A stretch of DNA of 64,000 nt from Microvirga arsenatis (GTDB lineage Bacteria; Pseudomonadota; Alphaproteobacteria; Rhizobiales; Beijerinckiaceae): positions 310,001 through 374,000 of the forward strand of contig NZ_JAAAXJ010000003.1 in assembly GCF_009910705.1 (NCBI RefSeq). The letters run 5' to 3'. The stretch's first letter is position 1, and every line of letters starts with the position of its first letter. The position numbers were made by a program, and so were the translations under genes. Of this stretch, positions 7,284 through 15,740 are shown one piece after another. A model generated the notes under the pieces. That model was not told the origin of the DNA. It ran no database searches and was given only the letters and a program-made list of their open reading frames with translations.

Positions 7284-8405
7284 ATGTGGGTGCAGTTCGA
7301 TACTTTTCTGATGGAACGGAACCAGACGCTTTACGAAAACGGCGTCGAGATCAATCTCACCGAAAGCGGGGTGCATCCCTGCACGATCGAGGAGATCCTT
7401 CCATCCGACGAAGCTCAGTCCTTGCTGCGGCTGCCGCTTGGCTATGGCTGGACGGATGGACGTCCGGACCTTCGCTCCGGGATCGCCCGGTGGTACCCGG
7501 GCGCTTCGGCCTCCAACGTGCTGGTCACCAACGGCTCGTCCGAAGCGACGATGGTCACGTTGATGGCACTGGTCGAGCCCGAGGACAGGATTCTCTTCGC
7601 AGTTCCCAACTTCATGCAGGTCGATGGGCTTGGGCGCGCCCTCGGCATGAATGTCCGGCGGCTTCCCCTGCTGGCCGATCAGGGATGGCAGATCGATCCG
7701 AAGGGGCTAGCCGATGCGATCTCCGAGGGCGTGAAGATGATCGCCGTCACCAATCCCGGCAACCCGACCGGAGCCGTCCTGTCGCGCAAGAGCCGGGAGG
7801 TTCTGTTGGAGGCAGCGGAAAAGGCAGGAGCCTGGCTCCTCGTCGATGAGATCTACCGCGGCGGCGAGATCGACGGGGAGGAGACGGAGACGTTCTACGG
7901 GACGTATGACCGCGTCATCATCACCAGCAGCCTCTCGAAGTCCTTTGCATGCCCCGGTCTGCGCCTGGGATGGATCGTCGCTCCCGAGGTGGTGATCTCG
8001 GAAGCCGCCAAGCGGCAGGATTACACGACCATCGGCAGCGGGATCCTGAGCCAGATGCTCGGCGCGTCCGTCATGGAGCCGGAGAACCGTGAGCGCATCC
8101 TGGCGCGCGGGCGGGCCTTGCTGCGCAAGAACGCGGACATCGTTGGGCAGTGGGTCGAGACGCGGAACCGCTGGTCCTGGCAGCGTCCGGCAGCCGGTGG
8201 AATGGCGTTTCTGCGATATGACTTCGACATGCCTTCCGAGCACCTGTCGAACGAGTTGCGTGAGCAGGAGAGCGTTTTTGTCGTCGCAGGCAGCTGGTTC
8301 GGGATCGAGCACCACATCCGCATCGGCATCGGGGTGAAGGCAGAGGATCTTGTGGAGGGACTTGCGCGCCTCGACAGATTTCTCTCCCGTCACGGACTTT
8401 CCTGA
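7284..8405 (+). CDS. PLP-dependent aminotransferase, class I/II (copy B)
   Basis: This 373-residue fold-type I enzyme is paralogous to the divergent copy A. Motifs are VTNGSSEAT, NPGNPTG, LVDEIYRG and SSLSKSFACPGLRLGW with the PLP lysine. The C-terminal GGMAFLRYDF matches GGMAFIRYAM of copy A and probably contacts the substrate carboxylate. I chose the ATG at 7284 because it aligns with the start of copy A. Open sequence further upstream runs through the promoter and palindrome. It is the first gene of a rightward operon: an M20 peptidase follows after 14 bases, then a PLP dehydratase and an ornithine-cyclodeaminase-like enzyme. The natural substrate is unknown. Confidence 0.88.
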   Translation: MWVQFDTFLMERNQTLYENGVEINLTESGVHPCTIEEILPSDEAQSLLRLPLGYGWTDGRPDLRSGIARWYPGASASNVLVTNGSSEATMVTLMALVEPEDRILFAVPNFMQVDGLGRALGMNVRRLPLLADQGWQIDPKGLADAISEGVKMIAVTNPGNPTGAVLSRKSREVLLEAAEKAGAWLLVDEIYRGGEIDGEETETFYGTYDRVIITSSLSKSFACPGLRLGWIVAPEVVISEAAKRQDYTTIGSGILSQMLGASVMEPENRERILARGRALLRKNADIVGQWVETRNRWSWQRPAAGGMAFLRYDFDMPSEHLSNELREQESVFVVAGSWFGIEHHIRIGIGVKAEDLVEGLARLDRFLSRHGLS

Positions 8406-8419
8406 GGCGGGTTCAAGCC

Positions 8420-9808
8420 ATGCTGGAAAGTCATCGCCTGCTGCGCGCAAAGGAAGATCTACGGCGGCTCGTTGCACTCCCATCGGTGAGTGCGCGCGGG
8501 GAAGGGTTGGCCGAATGCGCCGATGCCGTTCGCGATCTTCTCGCAGAGGCTGGTTTCCGGACGGAGGTTCACCCTGGAAAGGTTGGTCCCTTCGTCGTGG
8601 GCGAGGTGGGCGGCGGTCCTTTGACCGTCATGATCTACAATCACTACGACGTGCAGCCTGAGGATCCTGTTGCTCTCTGGCACAGCCCTCCCTTCGAGCT
8701 GAGCGAGCGCGACGGACGCTGGTATGGGCGTGGAGCGGCCGACGACAAGGGCGAGTTCGTCAGCCGCCTGGCCGGATGGCGACTGTTCCGCGAGCAGTGC
8801 CCCGGCCCGCTGCCTTTCAGACTGATCTGGCTCGTCGATGGGGAGGAGGAGATCGGCAGTCCGTCGGTCGAGGATTTTCTCAAAACCCGCTTCCAGGGCG
8901 AGAGTGTCGATGTGTGCTGGTGGGAGTACGGCGAAATCGACACGAGCGGCCGTCCCATCGTTCTTTGCGGCTTCAAGGGCGTCATGGCGCTCGAACTGCG
9001 CTGCAGGACGGCGAAAGCCGATCTTCATTCTAGTCTCGGAGCCGTCTTCGACAACCCGCTCTGGCGTCTTGCGGCAGCGACGGCCTCGCTGCGCGACCCG
9101 TCTGGACGGGTGCTGATCGAGGGTTTCTACGACAGGATCCGCCAACCTGCCGGCGAGGAGGAGGCCCTGTCTGCCGAGCCTCCGTTCACCTTCGAGAGCC
9201 TTGTTCAGGCCACCGGCGGGCAGCGGGCTCTCGGTGGGATCGATGAGGCAAGCTTCTACCGGGCGATGAACTTCAGCCCTTGCATGAACGTCAACGGCTT
9301 TTCCGGCGGCTATGCCGGCGAAGGGGCAAAGACCGTGCTGCCGGCAGAAGGAAGCGTCAAGATCGACTTCCGCCTCGTTCCCGATCAGGACCCGCAGGAG
9401 GTTGTCACCCTCCTTCGCTCCCACCTTGATCGGGCAGGATTCGGCGACATCGAAATCGTGGTGCACGATGCCAATGTGAAGCCTGTCAGGTCGGCTACGG
9501 ATCACTGGTTCATCCAGGACGCTCGGGAAATGCTCGAAGCCTGCTTCGGCCTTCCGCCCATCATCCAGCCGAGTTCCCCGGCCTCCGGTACATCCCATCC
9601 CTTCGTGGAGCAGCTCGGCGCCAGCATCGTCGGCATCGGGATCACCCATCACGGGGCCATGCTCCACTCGCCGAACGAGAACATCATCGTGGAGCAGTTC
9701 TCCGCCATGATCGAATGCTCGGCCGGTCTTTTCCAGAAGCTTGCGGAGCGGGGCCGCCGGCAGACAGCAGAGGCGGCCGAAAGGCTCAGCAACCGAGCAG
9801 GAGAGTGA
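8420..9808 (+). CDS. M20-family metallopeptidase (dipeptidase/deacylase)
   Basis: This 462-residue protein has the normal length for M20 dipeptidases. The zinc-ligand motifs are present: NHYDVQP (about 74-80), GRGAADDKG (about 104-112, bridging Asp) and DGEEEIGS (about 140-147, catalytic and metal Glu). A dimerisation lid domain lies between about 195 and 345. SPASGTSHPF near residue 390 and a late ITHHGAMLHSPNEN carry the last metal His. The enzyme hydrolyses a dipeptide or an N-acyl/N-carbamoyl amino acid in the cytoplasm (no signal peptide). A GAGGCGGG ribosome site precedes the start. It sits three bases before the PLP dehydratase, so the operon probably releases a free amino acid and then breaks it down. 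Confidence 0.88.
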   Translation: MLESHRLLRAKEDLRRLVALPSVSARGEGLAECADAVRDLLAEAGFRTEVHPGKVGPFVVGEVGGGPLTVMIYNHYDVQPEDPVALWHSPPFELSERDGRWYGRGAADDKGEFVSRLAGWRLFREQCPGPLPFRLIWLVDGEEEIGSPSVEDFLKTRFQGESVDVCWWEYGEIDTSGRPIVLCGFKGVMALELRCRTAKADLHSSLGAVFDNPLWRLAAATASLRDPSGRVLIEGFYDRIRQPAGEEEALSAEPPFTFESLVQATGGQRALGGIDEASFYRAMNFSPCMNVNGFSGGYAGEGAKTVLPAEGSVKIDFRLVPDQDPQEVVTLLRSHLDRAGFGDIEIVVHDANVKPVRSATDHWFIQDAREMLEACFGLPPIIQPSSPASGTSHPFVEQLGASIVGIGITHHGAMLHSPNENIIVEQFSAMIECSAGLFQKLAERGRRQTAEAAERLSNRAGE

Positions 9809-9811
9809 ACC

Positions 9812-10774
9812 ATGAACAGCCTTGTTCTTCAGGCTGCGGCCCGGTCGGTGCAGGCGCGCCGTCGCATCCGCACCCATATCTACGAAACGCCGCTTCTGCC
9901 CTCGCGGCAGATCGGGCGAGACATCGGCTCATCCCTCTTCTTCAAGGCCGAGAACTTTCAGCTCACCGGCTCCTTCAAGATTCGCGGTGCCGCCAGCAAG
10001 ATGACCTCCCTCGGCATCGAGCGCGGCGTCATCACGGCTTCATCCGGAAACCACGGGATCGCCTCCGCCCAGGCCGCCGCCTCGATCGGACAGGCGTTGA
10101 CCATCGTGCTTCCCGAAACGGTCGCTCCCGCGAAGCTCGACAAGATCCGTTCCTATAATGTGAACGTGATCTTGCACGGGGCGGAGAGCGGACAGGCCGA
10201 ACTGCACGCGCAGAAAGAGGCGAAGGATCGCAATCTTGTTTATGTTTCGCCCTACAACGATACTGAAATCGTTGCAGGGCAGGGCACGATCGGGCTTGAG
10301 CTGCTCGAGCAGGCCGAGGAGATCGACAATGTCTTCATCGCCATGGGCGGCGGCGGGCTGATCGGCGGCATCGGCTCGGTTCTCAAGAGCTTCTCTCCGG
10401 GCACGAGAATCTTCGGCGTAGCCGCGCAGAACTCGGCGGCGCTCGCGGCTTCCATTGCTGCAGGGCGCGTCGTCGAAACCGAGCATCTCGAGACCTTGGC
10501 CGATGGGGTTGCCGGAGGCATGGACGAGGACAGCATGACCCTGCCGCTTGCCATGGCCGTCGTCGACGAGGTCGTCTCCTGCACGGAGGCGGAGATCGCC
10601 GATGCACTGAAGCAGCTTGCCTACAGGGAAAACCAGATCGTGGAAGGCGCGGCTGCTCTCGCGCTGGCAGGGCTTCTCAAGGTTTCCGGGCGCTGCCGTG
10701 GTCAAAGGAACGTCGTGGTGCTGTGCGGCGCCAACTTCGACCACAGCAAGATCTTCTCGGTTCTCTACAGCTAG
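9812..10774 (+). CDS. Threonine/serine dehydratase-like PLP enzyme
   Basis: This 320-residue fold-type II PLP enzyme is of the short catabolic type, with no C-terminal ACT domain. FKAENFQLTGSFKIRGA contains the Schiff-base lysine near residue 57, SSGNHG binds the carboxylate, and MGGGGLIGG is the phosphate-binding glycine loop. A good AGGAG site precedes the ATG. Family members deaminate threonine, serine or 3-hydroxyaspartate, or act as the EutB-type dehydratase of hydroxyectoine use. Together with the next gene it resembles the EutB/EutC pair, but ectoine hydrolase, deacetylase and ectoine transporter genes are absent, so I do not assign that pathway. It probably eliminates ammonia or water from an intermediate of this cluster. 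Confidence 0.85.
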   Translation: MNSLVLQAAARSVQARRRIRTHIYETPLLPSRQIGRDIGSSLFFKAENFQLTGSFKIRGAASKMTSLGIERGVITASSGNHGIASAQAAASIGQALTIVLPETVAPAKLDKIRSYNVNVILHGAESGQAELHAQKEAKDRNLVYVSPYNDTEIVAGQGTIGLELLEQAEEIDNVFIAMGGGGLIGGIGSVLKSFSPGTRIFGVAAQNSAALAASIAAGRVVETEHLETLADGVAGGMDEDSMTLPLAMAVVDEVVSCTEAEIADALKQLAYRENQIVEGAAALALAGLLKVSGRCRGQRNVVVLCGANFDHSKIFSVLYS

Positions 10775-10790
10775 AATCCGGAAGAACATC

Positions 10791-11750
10791 ATGGATCGAG
10801 CCAACCTGCCGATCATCCTCGACCTCCCGCAGATCGAGCGGCGCCTCGAGAACGTCGATCTCATCGGCCTTATGGAAGGGGCCTTCGCCGCCTTCTCGCG
10901 GGGCGAAGCCGTCGTGCCCGTTCCCGGTGAACTCCTGTTCGACGATCCGCCGGGCGAGGTTCATCTCAAGTACGGCTATATACGGGGAGGCGAGACCTAT
11001 GTCGTCAAGATCGCATCCGGATTCTGGAACAACCCTCAGAGAGGCTTGAGCAGCAGCGACGGGCTCCTTCTCGTCTTCAGGAAGGAGACGGGCGAGCTGA
11101 CCGCTGTCTTGAACGACAGGGGTCGGTTGACGGATCTGCGCACGGCCGCAGCAGGGGCCGTTGCCGCCAAGCATCTGGCCCCGAACGAGGTGGACACGAT
11201 CGGGGTTCTGGGAAGCGGCATCCAGGCGGAGCTTCAGGTGCAGCTTCTCCAGACTGTGCGGCCGTGCCGCAGAATCGCCGTCTGGGGGCGCAATCCCGAG
11301 CGTGTGTCGCTCTATGCACAGAAGATGCGAGACAAGGATTTCCTGGTTGACGTCGTGCATTCACCTTCGGAGGTCGCTGCGCGCAGTCGGCTCATCGTCA
11401 CGGCGACGGCAAGCCCGAAGCCCCTGCTGCAGTGGGAGGATATCCGGCCCGGAACGCACATCACAGCCATCGGCGCCGACAGCGCCGACAAGCAGGAGCT
11501 GGACCGCTCCATCATTTACAATGCCGATCTTGTGGTGACGGACAGCCGAAGCCAAGCCCGTTCCCGGGGAGAGCTGGGTCATGCCTACGGCGCTGATGAC
11601 CTAGCCATGAGCAAGGTCGCCGAAATCGGCGAAATCATAGAAGCGAAGGCACAGGGCCGCAGCGCACCGAACCAGATCACCGTTTCCACCTTCTCCGGCC
11701 TTGCCGTCCAGGACATCGTGATGGCGTCCGCCGTCCTAGGACGATCCTGA
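10791..11750 (+). CDS. Ornithine cyclodeaminase / mu-crystallin family protein
   Basis: This is a 319-residue protein of the OCD family, whose members include ornithine cyclodeaminase, alanine dehydrogenase, ketimine reductases and EutC. Visible features are the N-terminal substrate part with HLKYGYIRGG (Lys/Arg binding the carboxylate), TDLRTAAAGAVAAKHL, then the NAD-binding motif GVLGSGIQAE (about 139-148), and IGADSADKQELD with the family's catalytic Asp region. It follows the dehydratase after 16 bases and closes the rightward operon. A ketimine reductase or cyclodeaminase acting on the dehydratase or aminotransferase product is plausible. Which reaction it performs is not decidable from sequence. 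It converges with a hypothetical gene 24 bases away. Confidence 0.85.
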   Translation: MDRANLPIILDLPQIERRLENVDLIGLMEGAFAAFSRGEAVVPVPGELLFDDPPGEVHLKYGYIRGGETYVVKIASGFWNNPQRGLSSSDGLLLVFRKETGELTAVLNDRGRLTDLRTAAAGAVAAKHLAPNEVDTIGVLGSGIQAELQVQLLQTVRPCRRIAVWGRNPERVSLYAQKMRDKDFLVDVVHSPSEVAARSRLIVTATASPKPLLQWEDIRPGTHITAIGADSADKQELDRSIIYNADLVVTDSRSQARSRGELGHAYGADDLAMSKVAEIGEIIEAKAQGRSAPNQITVSTFSGLAVQDIVMASAVLGRS

Positions 11751-11774
11751 GCGCATGATGCTGCTCATGGTACG

Positions 11775-12389
11775 CTAGGTTGACGGCGGATCCTGCAGCA
11801 CCCCCTCGATGCGTCCGATGAGAGCATCGATCTCGGACACCGTTCTAAGACGCATTTTGCACTGCCGGTCCAAATACCAGGACCGGCCGATGCTCAGAGC
11901 GAGTGGGGGCAAGGCCCACAGCAGGCTGACGGAATTGAACATCAGGAGGGACAGGGAGGCGACCGACAGAAGCCAAACCTCGATGCGCCCGTAACCCTGG
12001 ATGATCTCGTTCTTGAGAATCAGTCTCTGCCGCTCGATCAGAAGCTGCTCCCGAGCGTGAACGAGGTAAGTGCGTCTCGATGCTTTGGCCTGTCTAGTGT
12101 GGAGCTTCCCGAGGCTGCTCCTGAGACCCGCAAGGAGGTGAGCTCTATTGGAGGCCTCCGTTTCCCCTTCCGGGATGGAGAATGATGCAGCAACCCTGCG
12201 GTAGAACGTGACGAGCGCCGGCGGATGGTTGTCCTGCTCGATATGGAGTTCGACTGCGGTGAAGCTGTCGGTGATACGACTGCGGACCTGAGCAGCCATG
12301 GGTTTGCCAAAGTTGCGAGAGCCCGAATGGATGGCCGGAGCCAGGCCCGTTTCAGTCGCACTCTCAACTGTGGCTTCTGCCCTCTCCAT
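11775..12389 (-). CDS. Hypothetical protein with two transmembrane helices
   Basis: This is a 204-residue product. The first 130 residues are polar and helical (repeated Arg/Glu/Gln, with SSLGKLHTRQAKASRRTYLVHA). Two adjacent hydrophobic helices follow at about 138-155 and 157-170 (VWLLSVASLSLLMF; LLWALPPLALSI). A short polar, helical tail contains CKMRLRTVSEIDALIGRIEG. I do not recognise a family; the layout (long soluble helix, two-helix hairpin, short helical tail) is typical of inner-membrane scaffold or sensor proteins. The ATG at 12389 has no strong ribosome site, and an in-frame ATG at 12299 is an alternative. The 149 bases upstream hold no recognisable gene. Confidence 0.5.
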   Translation of the reverse strand: MERAEATVESATETGLAPAIHSGSRNFGKPMAAQVRSRITDSFTAVELHIEQDNHPPALVTFYRRVAASFSIPEGETEASNRAHLLAGLRSSLGKLHTRQAKASRRTYLVHAREQLLIERQRLILKNEIIQGYGRIEVWLLSVASLSLLMFNSVSLLWALPPLALSIGRSWYLDRQCKMRLRTVSEIDALIGRIEGVLQDPPST

Positions 12390-12538
12390 CGATACAGCCC
12401 GCCTTCGCCGCCCCGAGCTTCACAGATGCCGGAAGCGGGCTCCCTGCCTCCGATCCGACCTCCCGCGATGGTAAAGCAACAGAGTAAACAGACGATTAAG
12501 CGGGGGATCTTGCCAATGGTCAGCCAGATCTAGGATCG

Positions 12539-13210
12539 TCAGCCCTTATCTTCAGGGAGCAGGCTTGCAAGATCCTTCAGGAATTTGATCGATGCGGCGG
12601 GCCTGCCTTCCTGCTCCGCAATCTGCGTGATGTGATTAAGGACATTGGCCATCTCGCTCAACTTGGCCACACGTCCTGCTGCGAGGATGTGGAAGAAGGT
12701 TGAGAAGGCGACCGCAATGGCTTGGTCATGCTCCTGCAGCCTGCGGCATTCCTCTTTGAGAACCTTAATGTCCCTCTCCTGGGCCGAGACGATCTCGACG
12801 AGGGTCAGCATCTGCTGGGCGAGAGTGTCGATGGATTCGTTCATGTCGGTCGGGCGGTCCGGGTCGAATGACGTCTGTTGCGGAAGGGAGCCCAGCACGT
12901 CGGATAGCTGACGTTCCAGGGTAGCGGTTGAGGAAGGCCGCGGGCGGTGGGTCTCATCCGGCTGCCGGCCTTCACCGACCGAGGGCGCTTCACCCAGCAC
13001 ACCCTCCGTCTCCTGCACGGTAATGGCGGGCATTCCTGTCGTGCGCGTGAAACTGGCAACCACTTTTCGGAAGAGGGCGAACAACTTGGCATGAATCCCG
13101 CGGTCACCGTTCCACGGCTGCACCAGGTAGCCTGTGCATCCGGCTCCTCGCCATGGGGAACGCTGGACGGTACCACGTCTTGAAGGCGAATGCTTCAGGA
13201 ACGTCGCCAT
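12539..13210 (-). CDS. Hypothetical coiled-coil protein downstream of serA
   Basis: The predicted 223-residue product has two parts. The N-terminal 120 residues are basic, low in predicted structure and of doubtful conservation. The C-terminal 100 residues start at MNESIDTL and form a strong heptad-type helix (QMLTLVEIVSAQERDIKVLKEE and on), ending in LKDLASLLPEDKG. I chose the ATG at 13210 because it has AAGGA five bases upstream and lies 16 bases after the serA stop, as in an operon. The ATG at 12844 would give only the coiled-coil part. I do not recognise a family. Co-transcription with serA is inferred from spacing. Confidence 0.5.
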   Translation of the reverse strand: MATFLKHSPSRRGTVQRSPWRGAGCTGYLVQPWNGDRGIHAKLFALFRKVVASFTRTTGMPAITVQETEGVLGEAPSVGEGRQPDETHRPRPSSTATLERQLSDVLGSLPQQTSFDPDRPTDMNESIDTLAQQMLTLVEIVSAQERDIKVLKEECRRLQEHDQAIAVAFSTFFHILAAGRVAKLSEMANVLNHITQIAEQEGRPAASIKFLKDLASLLPEDKG

Positions 13211-13226
13211 GTTTTCCTTGAGCCAG

Positions 13227-14474
13227 CTACCCGCGGGCGTAGAGCAGGCGGGCGCGGATGGTTCCATCCAGCGCACGGATCTCGTCCAGCGTTTCCCGGC
13301 TTTGCTCCGGCAGTCCTTCCACCTCGATCACGACGTAGCCGATTTCTCCATCCGTCTGCAGATGCTGGGCCGTGATGTTGAGCCCACGCTGAGAGAAGGC
13401 GCTGTTGAGGCGGCCCAGCATGCCGGGCGCGTTCCGGTGCACGTGAATGTAGCGTGTCCCGGTGGCTCTGGACGGCAGCTGCACCTGTGGGAAATTGACG
13501 GCGCCCACTGTCGTGCCGACATCCGAATAGTCGATCAGCTTCTTGGCCACTTCAGCGCCGATCCGCTCCTGAGCTTCCTCCGTCGAGCCGCCGATATGCG
13601 GCGTCAGGATCACGTTGTCGAGGCCCTGCAGGGGGCTCACGAACGGCTCCTTGTTGGAGGCGGGCTCGACGGGAAAGACGTCAATGGCGGCTCCCCGCAG
13701 GTGCTTGCTCTTCAGGGCATCCGCGAGCGCATCAAGATCGACCACGGTGCCCCGGCTGTTGTTGATAAGGTACGCACCCTTCTTCATCGCGGCGAGTTCG
13801 GCCCGGCCGATCATGCCGTGCGTTGCCGGTGTTTCGGGAACATGCAGGCTTACAACATCACTTTGGGCCAGCAGCGCATGCAGGCTCTCGGCCGGTTCCG
13901 TGTTGCCGTGACGAAGCTTGTCCGTCTGGTCGAAGAAAATCACGCGCATGCCCATGGCCTCGGCCAGATAGGAGAGCTGCGAGCCGATGTTGCCATAGCC
14001 GACGATGCCGAGCGTCTTGCCTCTCACCTCGTGGCTGTCGGCGGCGGACTTGTCCCACTGGCCCGCATGGGCTGCGGTCGACTTCGGAAAAGCGCGCCTC
14101 AGCAGCATGACGATCTCGCCGACGACCAATTCGGCCACGCTTCGGGTGTTGGAGAACGGAGCGTTGAAGACGGGGATTCCTGCGTGCCTTGCAGCATCCA
14201 GGTCGACCTGATTGGTGCCCACACTGAAGCAGCCGACAGCGATCAGCCTGTTGGCGGCATCCAGCACGCGGCCGGTCAGCTGGGTCCGGGAACGGATGCC
14301 AAGCAGGTGAACGCCTTGCAAGGCTTCGACCAACGCGTCCTCGTCCAGAGCGGTCTTGAGGTAAGCCACATTCGTATAGCCGGCATCCCGGATCAGCTGG
14401 ACGGCACTCTCGTTCACGCCTTCGAGCAGCAGAACGCGGATCTTATCCTTCTGAAGGGAGAACATCTCGGTCAT
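13227..14474 (-). CDS. serA: D-3-phosphoglycerate dehydrogenase, E. coli type
   Basis: This 415-residue enzyme oxidises 3-phosphoglycerate to 3-phosphohydroxypyruvate, the first step of serine synthesis. It matches the E. coli-length class: substrate domain with GIRSRTQLT and IAVGCFSVGTNQVD, NAPFSNTRSVAELV, the Rossmann motif GIVGYGNIGSQ, catalytic Arg in NNSRGTVVD, Glu in the following helix, and LTPHIGGSTEEAQ with the catalytic His. The C-terminal ACT domain (about 340-415, HVHRNAPGMLGRLN) normally binds serine for feedback inhibition. The ATG at 14474 has GGAG six bases upstream. Many Hyphomicrobiales use a longer SerA of about 530 residues, so a second serA may exist elsewhere in the genome. 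Confidence 0.92.
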   Translation of the reverse strand: MTEMFSLQKDKIRVLLLEGVNESAVQLIRDAGYTNVAYLKTALDEDALVEALQGVHLLGIRSRTQLTGRVLDAANRLIAVGCFSVGTNQVDLDAARHAGIPVFNAPFSNTRSVAELVVGEIVMLLRRAFPKSTAAHAGQWDKSAADSHEVRGKTLGIVGYGNIGSQLSYLAEAMGMRVIFFDQTDKLRHGNTEPAESLHALLAQSDVVSLHVPETPATHGMIGRAELAAMKKGAYLINNSRGTVVDLDALADALKSKHLRGAAIDVFPVEPASNKEPFVSPLQGLDNVILTPHIGGSTEEAQERIGAEVAKKLIDYSDVGTTVGAVNFPQVQLPSRATGTRYIHVHRNAPGMLGRLNSAFSQRGLNITAQHLQTDGEIGYVVIEVEGLPEQSRETLDEIRALDGTIRARLLYARG

Positions 14475-14883
14475 CTCAGCTCCATGGACCACATGACGGC
14501 CTGCCATAGCGCGCCAGAGCGGCTGCGAAAACCCTCCCGGTTCTGCGGGGCAGAACAATTCCGGCACTGCCAAGCCCGGGGTCGGTTCCATCTCCGAGAG
14601 GATACGGCCCATACCCCCAATTCGCAGATCCGCTTCGATGTGCCTGGGCTATCATGAGCCAATCCGGTTGCGGCTGCAGCCGGCCAGACAGGACGGGAGC
14701 CGGTGCCGGATGTACGCACGGCTCCCGTTCCTTTTGTCCAGGGCCTTGTGCCTCGCCGAGCATGCCTCCTGTCGGTCCCGCCCATGCGGGATCCAATCCC
14801 GGAAATATGAGTTTGTCCCACCGAACCATCTGGTTCCCTTCCATGGAACCGTTCCAGGCCAGAACAGGAAGAGAAGGGGCAAA
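14475..14883. other. Divergent intergenic region between serA and the YbhP-like gene
   Basis: I see no gene in these 409 bases. The region holds a perfect inverted repeat, TGGAACCGTTCCA, at 14844-14856. A GGTTCC at 14832-14837 pairs with GGAACC at 14845-14850 in an overlapping alternative. These sit 28-52 bases before the GTG start of the next gene and may be an operator or part of its leader. Confidence 0.5.
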
Positions 14884-15648
14884 GTGCCGCGAATCCTGAC
14901 CTACAATGTGCACCGGTGCCTCGGTACGGATGGTCAACTGTCTCCCACGCGGATCGCGGACGTGATCGCCGCCTTCGAGCCCGATGTGGTCGCCCTTCAG
15001 GAACTCGACGTGGGGCGAGCCCGGACCGGAGGCGTCGACCAGGCCCATGCCATCGCCAAGGCGCTTGGCATGCAGGTCCACTTTCATGCCAGTCTGCGCG
15101 TCCTGGAGGAGGAGTACGGCAACGCCATCCTGACCCACAGGCCGTCGGAACTCGTCAAGGCGGCGGCTCTTCCAGGACTGCCGGGGCTTGAACCGCGCGG
15201 CGCCCTCTGGGCTGCGATCAATATCGGGGGGGCCGAGGTCCAGGTCATCAACACCCATCTCGGGCTGCGTCGGCACGAACGGCTGGCGCAGGTCGATACC
15301 CTCCTGGGAGCCCACTGGCTGGGCCACCAGGCCTGCCGGGAGCCGGTGATCCTCGTCGGAGACCTCAACGCTACTCCACGCTCGCGGGCCTACCGGCGGC
15401 TGGCTGCCCATCTTTGGGACGCTCAGGCCCAGGTCGGGTCTTCACGCCCCAAGGCCACGTTCCCCTCCCGCCTGCCGATGCTGCGCCTCGACCATGTCTT
15501 CGTCAGCCGCGCGATCCGGGTTCTGCGGGTGGAGACCGTACGGACGCCCCTGGCTCGCGTCGCATCGGACCACCTCCCGCTCCTCGTCGAGTTCCAGGTC
15601 GCACAAGGGAAGAGGCATAAGCCCCGTCTGGCCTATGCACAGGAATGA
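14884..15648 (+). CDS. Endonuclease/exonuclease/phosphatase-family protein (YbhP-like)
   Basis: This 254-residue protein starts at a GTG with AAGGGG just upstream; the protein begins VPRILTYNVHRC. The metal-dependent EEP fold is shown by TYNVHRC, ALQELDVG with the metal Glu, NTHLGLRRHERL, GDLNATP, LRLDHVFVS and SDHLPLLVEF. There is no signal peptide. The family includes DNases, inositol phosphatases and sphingomyelinase-like enzymes. In E. coli the homologous ybhP lies with clsB (cardiolipin synthase) and ybhN, and both partners occur here next door, so a role in phospholipid handling is likely. The frame is open upstream, but the preceding sequence is not protein-like. Confidence 0.82.
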   Translation: MPRILTYNVHRCLGTDGQLSPTRIADVIAAFEPDVVALQELDVGRARTGGVDQAHAIAKALGMQVHFHASLRVLEEEYGNAILTHRPSELVKAAALPGLPGLEPRGALWAAINIGGAEVQVINTHLGLRRHERLAQVDTLLGAHWLGHQACREPVILVGDLNATPRSRAYRRLAAHLWDAQAQVGSSRPKATFPSRLPMLRLDHVFVSRAIRVLRVETVRTPLARVASDHLPLLVEFQVAQGKRHKPRLAYAQE

Positions 15649-15740
15649 GGGACGGCGGGCGGATCGTTGACCGACCCGTCGCGTTTAGCTTCCGGAGCCG
15701 GACTGACGCCCGGCAGAGCCCCTCGGGATCAGGAGAGCGG

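Noticed and set aside
5354..11750. Assignment of this cluster to ectoine or hydroxyectoine catabolism
   Set aside because: Only the EutB/EutC-like pair fits. Ectoine hydrolase, the deacetylase and an ectoine transporter are absent.
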